DNA from: Harmonia axyridis
Taxonomy: Eukaryota > Arthropoda > Insecta > Coleoptera > Coccinellidae
Length of the DNA stretch: 64,000 nucleotides
NCBI RefSeq assembly: GCF_914767665.1
Contig: NC_059501.1
Location: 7,752,501 to 7,816,500 of the forward strand
Direction of reading: 5' to 3'
A model generated the notes under the pieces. It had not been told where the DNA came from. It ran no database searches and was given only the letters and a program-made list of their open reading frames with translations. Of the stretch, positions 21,956-35,669 are shown piece by piece. A program made the position numbers and the translations under genes. The first letter of the stretch is position 1. Each line of letters begins with the position of its first letter.

Positions 21956-23769
21956 AGTGACTAAAGATAAAATAACAACTCGGTTGTAGATTTTTGTTCG
22001 GAAGATTGAATTATGCTGTGAAACGAGATTTGAAACACATCTAATTTTTAATACCTATACATGAATTTGCTCACGATTTCATGCGCAGTGGTGTTGTCAA
22101 TTATGCAATTATAATTTCACCAAAATGAATTATCGATAATCTAATCAATTCATAAAACAAATTAATGATCTTAATTGACGATTTATTATTGATATAGTCT
22201 CGTCCAACAAAATCGTTTTGTTACATTAGCTTAATTTAGATAATCTTCGAATTTCATCTGCAATAAAGTAGAGGTTTAAAACATTATTAAATATAAAGCA
22301 TCACATATTTTCTGATTCTTTCAACACTGAAAATGGATAAAATCAAAAGTTTTATTCAGACATTTCTGGATTTCATGAAAGTCACCTTCCAAAACCGGCT
22401 TTCAATAAATATATACATGAATTTTGTCAGATATGCTCTAGACAACTCACTGTGCTTTCTATAGACAGCAACTTGTCGCGTCGAGGAAGTCGTAATGATG
22501 TCATTAGAATCATATTAATAAATTTCTATCGATTGCATCTTATCGTTTGGAATTTCGAAATATTTTATATTTTCTTGGTAAATTCAGCAGAATGTATAAC
22601 AAAGTTTTCATGAATTATTTACGGTGTGTTTTCATTTTCCTCCATTTCTAAATTGAAACATTTGGTGTTGTAGTGTACTTTTTGTCTTAATTAATTTGAA
22701 ATGAAAAAATTCTGTAGTTCAGAGAACGCTGAGTTGAACCATACATTTTATAAAGATGTTTATGACATTCACCCCTATCACAGTATATTTTGAATAAATT
22801 GAGAAAAAAGTTTTAATTTTATTGAAGAATGGCAAACATCAACTTGATATCACTGTTACAATGTTGGTACTTTTTCATCAATTCAATCAAATTTTATTCC
22901 TAAACGTATATCCTTCATTTTTGATATTATCAATCATCATTATCAAGATTCTAAAATTGATGATGCATGTTCGTTGTTACATATTACTTTTAGACTTTCT
23001 GTGCTCGTTCCCTAAACAGATTGCTCTAACATTTCGTTAGAAAGTCCATATTTTTCCAATCAAGATCCCGAAAGAGTCTAGATAAATCCGTCCTCGAATT
23101 AAAAATTTATTTGTATATAAAAAATTGTTTATGAATCGCTTCATCAGAAATATCACAAATTTAAACAGAATAGAAAAAATTTATTTCTGTGAAAATTTGA
23201 CATTTTCGGTGAAACAAGATATATCAACATTCTTAGTTAATTGAAGGATAATAATAGAATGCTCATTATAAAATGAGCGTAACTCATAATATTTCGAAGT
23301 TTGTAGAAAATATTATTTCGGATACAAATACAAAACTTTAAAATGATGAAGCAGAACTACACAACCTATAAAAGTTTACCCTTTTAGTCAACAATAGATT
23401 ATTCAATTTACTAATTCAACTACACTTGAAATCCAAAACAGCACCGTTATCTGTTTGTACTGATAGCAGGTAGTAAAACCATTATGACACTCCTTAGAAA
23501 TTCATGAAGTACTTAGTTAGTGAGGGGATTGATATTTTGGGTTTTCCTAATGACTGATAACAAAGAAATATACAAAAATTGGACGTGGACTATGTATAAG
23601 GGTTGATCATAAATTATTCTCGACGAATATAAGCTTGTAAAACTGAAATATTTTTCAAAACAAATTTTACCGATTTATTATTATGGAAGAGAAAGGAAAA
23701 GGATATAGGTAATTATTCATATTTTACACTATGATTTATAAACTATTTCCGCTTTCAAAATACAATCTC

Positions 23770-23802
23770 TACTTCACTGTTTCACCCCTAACGCCGGCCC
23801 TG
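23770..23802 (-). mobile_element. Terminal fragment of the CAGGGCCGGC hAT family
   Basis: TTTCACCCCTAACGCCGGCC and the following CTG are the inverted complement of the left end of the hAT element at 36089. Only the end is present. Confidence 0.55.
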
Positions 23803-24124
23803 AGGAATCACCTTCTGAAGTTTGTCAAAGTACTTTTGAATCACCTTGTATATGTACAGGCGAAACTTTAATTTGGTTACAAACACGAGATAAATTTATT
23901 AGTGATTGCTATTCGTGAGGTATTTTATTTTGAAAATCAAATACAAACAACATTCAAGTTGTTTGTATCTTCTCTGTAATCTGTTATCCTTTTTCGTGTC
24001 ATCTCACTCAATAGATGTCTAAAATAATTCTGTTCCCTAGATGTTTACGTTGAAATTTTAGCTTTTTACGTTGATATGTTATCGTGTTCATGGACAGTAA
24101 AATTAAATTTGCACACGTCATTAG

Positions 24125-25060
24125 TCAGTTGAACCTTATAGTTTGAAACCATTCAAGGTTCAAATTTGGGAAACTGCAGACCTCTTGTAGAGATGATATG
24201 TCATTCTGTTCGAAAGTGAGGTATTGAATTAATAAATGGGCTTTAAAATGATTCAGACCCAAATTAAGTGCTTTTCTCGAGTTTATCTCGAAGTGTGAAC
24301 CGAACATTGTAATATTGATCATTTGATTGGTATAATGAAAGTTGTTCCTTGATGCAAAAAAAGGAACATATAATAAACGATCCTTATCTGATATATCTCA
24401 AATTGTGAAATAACCACTGATATTTCAGTTCAAAAGAAAATCAATAATAATTTTGCTTTTTATAATTTCCTCCAAACTCACAAAATATATCATGAGCAAT
24501 GAAACAATATAACAATGAATTGATCTAAAATCAAGGTTATTCAAAAAAAATTTCTGGAAATTGAGGACACTTAAACTAATATTGCATTCCTATATAGTAT
24601 CACCTTTTCAATAATAAATTTTTATGATTTTTGGGTAATGATTTGATGCCTTTTTTTAAGGTTTAGAAATGTATGTATCCGATGGTTTTTGACATTGAAC
24701 AACTTTTATAATTTCTCTAGATTGCCTTATTTTTCTAGTTTTGAAATGAAGTGTTGAATAAATCGGTTAAAAAATAATCGTTATAATAATGAATCAAAGC
24801 ATGAATGCGGTATGATTTATAAAAACTATATAGTCACCTACTTGTATGGAATATAGTATAAAGTTTTTAAAGAAACGATAATTCAAAATTATCTACTTAT
24901 ACATTTTTGACTGCTCGTTCCAACGTCTCAATGTCTGCTCTGCTCGAAAAATGAAGTATTCAATTAATTAATGAGTCCTTAAATGATCCAGTCATCAAGT
25001 CAATGCATTTCTCGAGTTTGCTGCGAAATGTTGATTTTAAACTCGAAATTCGCACATAAA
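24125..25060. repeat. Imperfect direct repeat about 775 bp apart
   Basis: GTTCGAAAGTGAGGTATTGA...TTTCTCGAGTTTATCTCGAA (about 24208-24295) recurs in diverged form as CTCGAAAAATGAAGTATTCA...TTTCTCGAGTTTGCTGCGAA (about 24943-25028). Spacing between sub-blocks is kept. It may be an old repeat or a duplicated regulatory block. Confidence 0.45.
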
Positions 25061-25800
25061 ACGTCGTTTCAGTTCAATAAATTGATTGAAATGGCTGGAA
25101 GAATCACCTGATTTTTTTATTTAAAAATCGGAATCTCAACTCTTGTAGCGGTCATTCCTCGAACAGATATCTAAAATCTTCAAACGATAAGATTCGACTC
25201 TCTGATAAAAACTCATGGTTCCACTCAATTAGGTCCGTCCGCATCATACCTCTCAAACGGAATATTTACAATCTTGAATTCAATGGATATGAAATTTTGC
25301 ATTAAGATATAGACTAATTATTGCAAGTTTGAGTCAAAATATCATGTATATCATTCGGCAAAACCATAGAAAATTCAAGAATTCAAGAAATAAAAGAATA
25401 TTTTGGTGACAACAGATTCAAACGGCTTGAAGTTTGAACTAAGTGCAAAATTTTATGTTAATCGCGTCATCATAACTACAGAAAATTGAATACGGGATAC
25501 CAATGAAATAAACAGCCATTTATTTCTCTTATGATAAATTTGTTTTTTTTTTAATGATCAAAATGGAACCTCTCAAAAAAACCCTATATTTTAGTGACAA
25601 CAGATCAAAACGATTTGAAATTTGAATACATACGTATTGATGTAAAATAATAACTCAAAACATGCTGAACATTTCATACTTCATAGGCAAATCGTAAAAA
25701 CCAAGTGGTCAAGGTTTTGATATTTGAAATAATCACTCGAAGATTAATACTGAATTTCAGGAAAATCATTAGAACTCCTTGTCCTTTTGTGGTCTCACAT

Positions 25801-25999
25801 CAGTGGCGACGCCAGCTTTCAAAAATAGGGCTAACCAAGGGGGAGCCGGATTTTTTGTGGGGTGGCCAAAGTGAAGCGAAATTATAGTTCAGCTAATCTC
25901 GTAATTATTTTAGCTTTAGTGTTTCAAATTTTAGGGGGGGGCGGCAGAATTTCAGGGGGGGCTCGGGCCCCCCCTGGCCTTTCCCTAGCGTCGTCACTG
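25801..25999. mobile_element. 199-bp hAT-type MITE
   Basis: The ends are inverted: CAGTGGCGACGCCAGC at the left and CCTAGCGTCGTCACTG at the right. Flanks TCTCACAT (25793-25800) and TCTCCCGT (26000-26007) match at 6 of 8 positions, a decayed 8-bp duplication. The interior has G-rich and C-rich runs and no gene. The 169-codon minus frame running through it to 26433 is not a credible protein. Confidence 0.65.
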
Positions 26000-26007
26000 T
26001 CTCCCGT

Positions 26008-28256
26008 AGGCGCATGAAAGAACGAGCGCTCAAAAGCTCCTGACATCATGTCAATGTTATCTTGAATTTTTTGCTTGGCTGGGTTTGCCAAAGCATGACG
26101 TAACAGGAAATGAATAATTCGGCAATTCCGACTTTGACAAAGGTAGATCCTAATTGGATAAGAATTCCATTGATTGGTTTCCATAGAAATTCTGAACTTC
26201 AGGTATCGCTCGATTAACACTTGTCCATTTGGTGTCTGTTTTTGTTGGCCTGTTTCAAAGTAAACAAACCCAGCATGTCTTTTTTGATCCCGACAAAAAT
26301 GATCAGTGTGAAACATTACACTCCGATGGAACACAGAAATGATGCAAATTTTGAACTTCTGATTATTACTATTCAGTTTTTGCATGGAGATAATGCAAAT
26401 TTTGAAACGATTTTTATTATTTAATTTTTGCACGTTCTTTGAATGAGCATATTATAATTTGGCGTAAATGCCCTAATTCCTTATTTTCAGACAAGGACGG
26501 TCTTAAAAAATAATATTCGTCTCATTGATGAAGAATTTGAAATCAAAATTAATTTTGTCTCTTTGAGCATCAGCCATGGAATGGTTCAAATTCGATGTCT
26601 ATGTATAATGATTATGGGATCTTCGCAAGACAGTTATAGAAAATGAATAACACATTTAACAAAAAATTCAAACGAAAATTCGAATTTCCATCAACCACAT
26701 CACATTTTTTATGCTACCCCTGTGAAAATAAAACATTATTTAATAGGAATTTGAATCTTATGGTAACGTTGAAAAAATTATTTCTCAATAAGTTTTAATA
26801 TAAAATAAGGTTTTCCACAATTTTGATTTTATATTTAAAAGCTATTGGAAAATTTCAATTAAACAGTGCTTTGTTTCATAGTGATAGCATCAAGAATCTG
26901 AAAGTTCTGATGGTCAGAGAAAAATGAAAAATTTCAATTTTCTTTCTTATTTCGTAGATGAAAGGAATTATAGCATTGCGTTTTACAGTTTTTTCACTTT
27001 TCTCTTAAAAAAAGCTCGAAAATGAGAGATATAGTTCCCGAGATCCTGTCATAGGCCATCGAATTTGTCCACGCTGTATATGATCACGAATTTCAGAATT
27101 CAAATATTTTGGTAAAGACAAAATCCATTCAATATTGTTTCTGCAGTTTTTACAAATATAACACTCAATGAATTCTCAATAATTGGAAAAATGCACAATC
27201 GATCCAACTAAAATTTGAAATTCAGTTACAAAATTTTGAATTGAATGTTCCTGCCTAATTTTGTGTGGATTTTATGATTGGAAATCAACAAAAAATGTTT
27301 ATTGGAATTTGTGTATATCAGAATCTATGAAATTCTGTGTGTACATATATGAATTCAAATGAAATTATAAAATTATTTTTCTGGGAAACAATCACTCAAA
27401 AATGCTGTAACTATTCCTATTGTTACTTTCGCTGTGATATTTTACACTGAAATTTGTTTTTCACATTGGCGACAAACATGTTTGACTGTTACTTTGAAAC
27501 AGGCCGACAGCCGCCAACAAAAATGTCAACTGGGGTGTTTCCGAAAGTAACAAAAGATATAATTCCTATGTAGACTAATTATTCAGTTAGGTACTTATTC
27601 TCTTGTTGAGATCTAAGGTTGATAAAGTTGACGCAACGGCTCAAGTCATCATTTCCTGTTGTTCAGTTCGGCTCCGAGAAATGATTGTCATCATATTCGA
27701 TAAGATTTTTTCAGGAAATACATAAATCAAACTCAAATAGATATTAAAATTAATAATCGCATATTTGAATATGCAAAAAAAAATTTTTTAATTAGATATT
27801 TTCTCTGCTGTATATTGATACCATATTCTCCAGATTAAGTAATCAATTAAGAACACTTTTCCTCATCCATATCATCTCACTAAACATCTCAAAATATCTA
27901 TAAAACAAAATTATAATAAATGAATTTGAATACAAGATTATCCATATAAAATTTCGGGAAACATAGTCTTCCCCGCATTTTTCAGCATTTAGAATGAAAT
28001 GTAAAAGAAATCTATCAATGAATGTCTCTAAATTGAAAGCATTGAAATAATTAATCAGATAATAAAATAGAGAATATGATTTTAAAGCAAAGGAAAAATA
28101 GAAATTCCTTATAAATTTTTGAGAGTTCGTTTCTGTACAGATCGATCGCACTTTCATTTCTATACAATTTCTGTATTTTTCGAATCAAGATCCGAGAATT
28201 GTCTCAGATGATAGGGATAGCCTATTGAACCCTTGAAGATAACAGAACTGTATAAA
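26008..28256. other. Noncoding AT-rich DNA
   Basis: I see no recognisable gene or RNA. Short direct repeats around a TTTTTGCATGG/TTTTTGCACG motif occur near 26380-26430. Confidence 0.45.
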
Positions 28257-28485
28257 GATATAAACTGCTATTCAAAAGTTAGGGAACTCAAGAAAAAATT
28301 GATATCTATTATATATTTACTCTGAAATCATTGTTTTAAGTAGCATAGTAAAGTAAGACAAAACTTCAAAGACTGCCTGATATTATGTACTTATTTAAAA
28401 AAAAAACAGCATTTGTTCACATATACCTACACATTTCAGAAAATTAAAAATTCAGAATTCCCTATCTTTTGGAGAGCAGTATATA
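28257..28485. mobile_element. TA-flanked MITE
   Basis: The left end TATAAACTGCTATTCAAAAG followed by TTAGGGAA is matched in inverted form by TTCCCTATCTTTTGGAGAGC followed by AGTATA at the right. TA lies at both borders, as in Tc1/mariner-derived MITEs. It is about 229 bp and noncoding. Confidence 0.55.
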
Positions 28486-29589
28486 TGAGGTATTATTATG
28501 AGCCATGTCATTTTGTCGGTTAGTTTATATATCCTGAAATCGGCATAAACATTCGAGTGTTCAGCTTTAAATTCTGCAATGTGCTTGAAATTGTCATTTC
28601 AGATAAAAACCAGAAATCTCAACTGCATGGCATTTGTGATTACGAAAATATTTAATTTTTTTTCGATGTTCTTCTTGCAAATTCTATGCTTCTGGATATG
28701 CGATCAATATTAAATTTCGAACTAGACTTCAAACTATAATTATACATCCTACTGCAAATTTTTATCTTTATCGAATTTGCAGGTGTGTAATGGAAAAACG
28801 AACAAATTTTAATTTTTGAACGACCATATTTATGGAACCCCTATCGGATTTTGCCCATTAATAAACTTAACCGCGATATTCAACTAACCTACCCTGCCAA
28901 TTTCAAGCTTCCAGGTCATTTTGTTAGATATTTTTAGTGAATATTATAGAAATACCAAATAGAATTTGAGCCCTCAAAAATACTATTTCATTAATTTTTT
29001 TTTTGTGCGATGTAGCATGAAAAAAAAATTCAAATTGAAAGTTGTACATGCTCCTCATTGCCAAGACACTTGAAATGAAAGCAGAAATTTCAGCTGCACT
29101 TGTTGTTCAGTAAATATTCAACCTGCTCCAGTTCCTCAATTTAGAATATTTGACTTAGTCCATAATTGAGCAATTTATAAATTACTTCTTGAATGCTTTG
29201 TAATTAACGTGTTCTTCCACAGCGCCAAAAATGATATAATCAAGGTATTCACGGGCATTGGAATTTCTAATATTCGAGACATGTAATTTCGTCTCTTCTG
29301 TGAACTGTGCAGAAATGCAAGAGGCATTCATGAGTATACTAATTAGAAATCGAGCAAAGTCTAGTATCTAGCTCTAGAACAATGTCTCAAATCGATCTAA
29401 TCTGTAATCTGGGAATCGTATATTCTGTGTCATGGATAGAATCAGAGCCGTCTGGTGCCAAACCCTCTTTTCTCAGCCGCCTGTATAATAAATAACAGTC
29501 CAACCAAAATAAACCTAATTCCTTTTTACCCCCGATGTAAGAGGGATAAAATCCATTATGTATTTCACAAAAATGAAAAACAACACTAC
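28486..29589. other. Noncoding AT-rich DNA
   Basis: I see no gene, RNA or clear repeat here. Confidence 0.4.
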
Positions 29590-30650
29590 AAACGCGTAGA
29601 CCTTTATTTTTCTTGGGGGGTAATCGAGAAACTTTTTTTTAAAACAACGTTTACTCATATCTGAAATATGAGAAAGAAAGGTTTGAAAACGAAGTTTGAA
29701 CCGAAAATTACTCGAAATTATGGCTTTTTGTGATTCGATTGTTCCTAAATTGGATGTACGAAGAAAAATGAAAAATTCCTTGAATAATTTTAAGAATAAA
29801 ATGTCCCATACTTGGGCCCGCAAATGCTTTGTTTTCGATATACAGTTTCTTGTAGTCCTACTTTTTTATGATGCATATAACAGTTTATCGAATTTTTATT
29901 GATCTTTGCTACAAATTACCAAAACTTATAATTAATTATTTTTTCATCACAGCTCACTGAATCTTAAAATAATTTTAATTTTCCTGAAGATTACTGAAGA
30001 ATTGTTTGACAAGAACCGACAAGAAACCATAAAGTGTAGTACTGGACCACAGTTTTTTTTTTATTTTTTTTTTCTAAACTACTAGTGTTTCACCGAAAAA
30101 AAGTTCTTGTGGAAAGAAGCGGGCACTTTTCCAGAAAAATATCACCCTTTAGATTTGTATTCAAAATGAGCATATCACATGATGAAAACTTTAAATTGGA
30201 ATATCTATGCCAAATTCAAGTCAAATATCTTGTGAAGGGAAGGTGTTATGATTAAAAATCTTGAACTTTAACATTTTTATCTCGAAAACAAATCATTTCC
30301 GGACTCATTTTATAGGACTTTATTTCTCAAAATTATCCGGGGAATCTGACATTTTCGTTTGTACATCCAATTTAGGAACACCCTGAATAGTCAATTCAAA
30401 ACTGATGTCTTCACAAATAAATTGCAATTTGAATGAAACACATTAAATTGTAAAACACAATACAGACAATTTTTCGATGCGAATTTTGTGAGGAAAATTA
30501 TACAAAAAACCGAAAACAACGGGTATACCGATGACGAATGCGAAAATCACAGATTGTAAAATAAGGGGGACGCCGACAAAACGGTTAGATAAAGGAAAAT
30601 AATAAACTTCGGTCATAGACGTGCTCGTAGTGGAACAAAAGTAATCATCT
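29590..30650 (+). repeat. Dispersed repeat family 1, long copy
   Basis: Starts near ACGCGTAGACC. It shares with 14929-15768 the blocks TGAGCATATCACATGATGAA, TTGGAATATCTATGCC and CATCCAATTTAGGAACACCC. It then extends about 250 bp further (GTCAATTCAAAACTGATGTC to AATAAACTTCGGTCATAGAC), an extension also present in inverted form at about 45690-45975. Short frames inside it are not genes. Confidence 0.6.
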
Positions 30651-30779
30651 TCGCCTTGGCATTATTTGGAAACCGATGTTTACAAATTCAATATATATGG
30701 GAATTTGCATTCAAAACTGTTGAATGCCGAATGTTTTCAGCATGCTAGTGTTAACATTTTTTTTAAAATAAAGATCATG

Positions 30780-30862
30780 TTGTTATTGATGCTGTTTCAG
30801 CAGGGGCGCCGAAAAATTCTTTGCTCCAGGCGCCGAAATCACTCGTGCCGGCCCTGCTTAGG
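30780..30862 (+). mobile_element. Right-end fragment of the CAGGGCCGGC hAT family
   Basis: CAGGGGCGCCGAAAAATTCT...GCCGGCCCTG matches the right end of the element at 36089-36801 (about 36745-36801). The left part is missing. Confidence 0.55.
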
Positions 30863-33055
30863 AAGTCAACTATCCATAATGCAAAAAAGTTCTACCTCTT
30901 TTACCGAGAGATGAAAAATTGAAAAAACCAACAATTTCAAATCTGTACTAAAAATCAAATTCATTTTGGGAGATATATACCCCCCTTATCCACCCCTTGC
31001 GTAAGCCACTGAAGCCCTTCGCAAAAACATTAAACGATTGAAAAATGTTATAATTGATGTAGGTATGAAATGAAAACACTTGTTATATTTCTCTGGAATA
31101 ATAAGATGAAAAGGGTGAAATGTAAGTTTACATTCATTTGAGGAATCAACATTCTGATTGGGGAATTTAAAATAAAAAATATTCCTGAAAACAAAAGAAA
31201 ACGTTCATTTTATCAAGAAACAACAGTAGAAATTAAAAACAAATCCCAAGCGACAAAAACTATTTCCTAGCCCTTCCTTTATTTATTATATTTTGACAAT
31301 TATCCAAATTGAAAACCAGATCCATAATTTCAGGGGCATAATAATTTTAAAACTCCGATTAAGATGAAGATCTAATTCGTTTGATGCATCCATTTTTGTT
31401 GAGACGGTAAATATTGAATCATGTCATTCAAAAATGAAACTGACTTTTCAAAACTGCAATATATATGGCAGTCAATTCGGATCAAAGATAGATTTCAATC
31501 TTTTTGTTATCGATATAATTTCATAATATTCTTTGCGTAACCAGTAATATTCATTTTGAATTTTCTATGGTTCTAATGTGAAGAGATTAATTGAACTGAA
31601 TCAAAATTAATAATAAAAGCTTCAAAACATTGATTACTGGTTCAACAACTGTGCCAAATAGAGACGTGTAAGTTCTCTTCAAATTTAGATATCGCAATCA
31701 ATAAAAAAAAATTGTACAGAAGAGATGAGACTTTTTTGTTAACCCCTGTATATAACAAAAAACGAAGTAACTGAGGACGACATCTTAACAGTTATGTCCC
31801 TGCAGAATCAAGTTACAATATAGACAAATAATTGTTGAAATCGACCAAAGGATTCGAGAGAAAATGAACTACAAACTTGGTTGAGATTTGGTCCATTCTT
31901 CTAATTTTGCGGGAATGTGTGTATTTATCTGACTGCAAATTTACAATTCAGTCATATCGGTATTGATCATATTATCGAGAGGAAAAGAATTCAGTTGGCT
32001 ATATTTATGCCACCACTACTGATAATGTCAAGTCTGTTGGTTTATCATTATGATATTCATGATAAAACGACCTAGAAGACAAGTATTTCAATCAGCACAC
32101 TTGTTTTTAAATCTATAGTTGAGGTAAAGGTTAAATATACAATTTGTTGTTACGTTTAAAACATAGGTCTATCATATCTTAGATATTATTCAAAGGAAAA
32201 TATTAACGTTTTGGAATGTGCGACATCCAACAATACATAGGTATTGCTTGCAATGAAATCCTTAATCTATTCAATTGAAATTTTATACAACACTCAAGAT
32301 CTAGAAAAATTGATTGCAATACCGCTATAAATCTTCGATAAAATATATTTGGAACTAAAAGTACAACAAACCTCATGATTTCATCTTTCAACTCATTTGC
32401 ATTTTTTCCTCGAACGATTTCAGGATTAACAATTAGAAATAATAAAACGAATCCATCAATATCCATAGCGTGATTTTAGTTACATGATGTTTTCATAAAT
32501 GTTGAATCGCGTGATAAAATAGTTAATTAATCAACAATATACACAAAAGTTTTTTTACCTGTAAAAAAAGTATAAACAAAAGAAATTCCTTATACACAGT
32601 AAAATTCGTAAATTGGGACACTACACTTCACTAAAACTCAATTTAACGAAGAATAAAATTTAAAAATTGAAAAAATTCCGCTTCAGTTGTACTGTTTTCA
32701 ACATAATCTGTATCGTCTTAACACGTAAAGAAATAAATTTGCCTCATGTTGGATATTTATACATCGCTTTCATCCGAGAATATGTACGTGACAGATTGAT
32801 AAAATATGACGAAACGATTTTTGTTGCAGGAAATTTTCGGTGGTACGTTATTATTTATAATTTATAAGATTCGAAAATTTTTTGATATGAAAAATTTTTT
32901 GTTTATATCTATGTTTGAAATTACTATAAAAATGTTTTCAATTTTGCGTGGGATTGGTTCCTGAATACCTCGCGCAGCGGAGGGCTAGTATCAAAAGGGC
33001 CCCCAAGTCCAACGAATGAGAAATAAATGAGTTTCCTCATAATTTTTATTCGGAT
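30863..33055. other. Noncoding AT-rich DNA
   Basis: Near 30965-31010 a fragment (CCCCCTTATCCACCCCTTGC) resembles in inverted form the end of another repeat near 52229. A minus-strand frame at 32203-32466 has a signal-peptide-like start but no recognisable protein. Nothing else is supported. Confidence 0.4.
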
Positions 33056-33059
33056 ATGA

Positions 33060-33665
33060 AAATTTATTTAGATAAATACAGGCTGTTCTTAAATTAATAT
33101 TGTAAATGAAAATGAGCGAGTCCTTGAATAAATTTGGGAAAAATGTCTCATAAACATGTGCCCCCAAACGCTTAGTTTTCGAGATACAGGGTGTTTCTTG
33201 CAGTCCTACTCTTTATTCAATCATAATGAGTTAATCGAATATTTATGAATCATGTCCTAGAGTTCGGCAAAATGAACAGCTAAACTAATAATTGATTTAT
33301 TCATCACAGCTCACTAACTGGACTTTTAAAATTATTTGGATTTTCCGGAGCTGTATAATTTTTTTTCTCAAAACAACAGACACGACGAAATTCTATGGAA
33401 CATAAAAGTTTAGTAGAAAACCAAACTTCGTTTTAACAATTTTTTGAAAAACGTGGACTTTATTCCAAAAAATATATCACCCTGCAGCATTTGAAATTGG
33501 CATATCCCGTGATGTGAATTCTAATTTGCAGTATCAGTGTCAAATTTCAGTTGAATATCTACAGAAGTGTAGATACTATCAGAAAACAATCAAAATTTAA
33601 CACCGTGTTTTCCAAAAACAAAGCGTTTGTGGTTCCATTTGTGTCTTCAATTTCAGCACCAATAG
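33060..33665 (+). repeat. Dispersed repeat family 1, copy
   Basis: Blocks AATGAAAATGAGCGAGTCCT, TTTTCGAGATACAGGGTGTT, GACACGACGAAATTCTATGG and TATATCACCCTGCAGCATTT align with the family in order. It is more diverged than the 29590 copy. Confidence 0.55.
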
Positions 33666-33728
33666 AATCATATAGGTTAACATGAATATGGCAGCCAGCA
33701 TTCATTATTATTATTATCTGTTCACCCT

Positions 33729-34560
33729 ATACAGGGTGTTTCAAATTAAGTCGGCACCATTGCTAACTCCGTTATTATTGATGCTACGATGTCGGTTAAA
33801 TGGGCAAACTAGTAGCATTTTTAGTGGTCTTCTCGATGCCGAAAACGAACAAAAAATATTGACAGTCGCGTTTTCAAAATATTTCATAAAATGAAATTTT
33901 TTTTAATGGAACACCCTTTATTTTTTCATGTATTTCGATTCGTTCAACATTCTCAACAACAAAACGCATATCACCTTTCTTCCTAAAGTGGAAAATGAGC
34001 GACTTATTTTGAAATATTTATTTCTTTCACTAGTACAAAAATTTTATTTGTTTTGGCGAATAAAGCTCATGATTGTCCAAACAACCATTTTTTGTACTTA
34101 TACGAATGACACTATTTTGTTAATAATACCAAAATAAGACAGTAAAAGGAAAAAAGTGCGCTGAGATGTGAACTCGTGAAACCCGTGATCATCATGTAGC
34201 ACCACTCAATCGACACCACTAAGTTATTTGATATTAATAGACGAAACGAAAATTTCCATCTTAAAGCCATTCCGCTAGCCGCATTCATTTTGTGAATCAA
34301 TAGTGTCAATAGAAGGGCTCAAATATGTGTTCAACAAGAAGGCGGTGTTTTTGACCATTAACTCGATATTTTATAGCGCTTTATCAAATCCGTTTGTTAT
34401 AATGTTTCTATTAATATAACTGTCTTATTCTCACCTTTACGAAAAAAAGTCAAATGAGCTTTGTTGTTGAGAATGTTATTACGAATCGAAATGCATAAAA
34501 AAATATAGGGAGTCCCATTGAAAAAAATATCATTTGATATTGGCTAATCACTAATTCCAT
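33729..34560. mobile_element. Foldback element with ~110-bp inverted arms
   Basis: A TA-bordered end, TACAGGGTGTTTC, opens at 33729, with a matching inverted GGAACACCCTTTA at about 33910-33922. The block at about 33893-34010 (ATTTCGATTCG, then ACATTCTCAACAACAAA) recurs inverted at about 34430-34550 (TTTGTTGTTGAGAATGTTAT, CGAATCGAAAT). The elements are nested or rearranged, and the exact outer border is unclear. Confidence 0.5.
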
Positions 34561-35069
34561 CCTTTGAAGTTCCAATAACGCATTAAAATCTTTGTTTGTG
34601 AATACATAAATACCTATAAAAATTCTTGATTAATAAAATCAGGTTGTTGAAATGTTTGAAGTAAATTACCGATCTGACTAACAAAAAATTAAAAATTCTG
34701 AGGTTTTTTTGCTGGAAAAAAAGGTTGAGTTATTTTGTAACTATTGCACTTCACAATATTTTTATACATATATCCGTTTAAATATAGGTCGAGTGGTAAA
34801 GGGTTATTAGGTCTCGAAAATTTGTCCCAAATTTCTACATTCAATTTTAAAAAGAACACATAATTTCACGGTTATTTTTTCAGCACAGATTCAATTAAAA
34901 GTATAAACAACAAAATTTGTAATCCAAATGAAATGTAAAGTTAAATGCTCTTCAATAATAGGTACGTAGTCTTCTCATGGGTACATCTAGCAAGTCTTGG
35001 ATCGTTCGAACAGTCATCTCATTTATTAAAAATACTCCGTCTTAAATATTGCTTGTTTTTCACATCTCT
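34561..35069. other. Noncoding DNA
   Basis: AT-rich, with no gene or repeat recognised. Confidence 0.4.
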
Positions 35070-35665
35070 ATTTCCTATATACAGGATGTCCCTAAATTGG
35101 AGGTATGAAGGAAAATGAGAGATTCCTCAATTAATTTTAAAAAAATAAAGTCTCATAAACAACGCAATTGCTTTGTTTTCGAGATGCATGGTGTTAAAGT
35201 TCGTTTTTTTTTTTTGAATTTTTTCTCATAAAACTTTTCCTTCATAGGATATTATACTTAAAATTGGCAAAGATATTATAATTTGAAGTTTTCATCATGT
35301 GATATACTAATTTTGTATACAAGGTGGTATTTTTTCTGGAATAGTGCTCGCTTCTCTTCTCCAGAACTTTTTTGAATAGTATAGAAAAATGTTAAAAGAA
35401 AATTTGGTCCAGTATCATACTTTTCGATTCCTTGTAGTTTTGTCGTATCTGCTCTAGAAAAAAATTTCAAACAATTCTTTAATAATCCTTACGATAATCC
35501 GAATTATTATGAAGCCGTAGTAAGTAAGCTGTGATGTTTTGGTACTTATTCTAGAAATAGGACTACAAGAAACACCCTCCCGGAAACAGAGCATTTGCGG
35601 GACCATGTATATAATTTTTTTTTTATCCAGAGGTATCTCATTTCCCTTTGTATCTCCAAAATAGC
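35070..35665 (-). repeat. Dispersed repeat family 1, inverted copy
   Basis: The copy begins TACAGGATGTCCCTAAATTG on the + strand and runs through TTTTCATCATGTGATATACT, TTGTCGTATCTGC and GAAACACCCTCC. The order is reversed relative to 14929-15768. Confidence 0.6.
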
Positions 35666-35669
35666 CAAG

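Larger units (their letters stand above)
21956..25792. other. Unique noncoding DNA beyond the duplication
   Basis: No open frame here resembles a protein I know, and I find no tRNA or rRNA. It contains one hAT end fragment (23770-23802) and an imperfect direct repeat (24125-24330 against 24905-25055). TAATTA/TTAATTA words are frequent, as expected from AT content. Regulatory function for zen-B is possible, since this is its upstream side, but is not shown. Confidence 0.5.

Noticed and set aside
25924..26433. 169-codon minus-strand frame
   Set aside because: It spans the 199-bp hAT MITE and low-complexity DNA, with a repeated start (MQKLN twice) and a Pro-rich end from the MITE's G run; not a credible protein.
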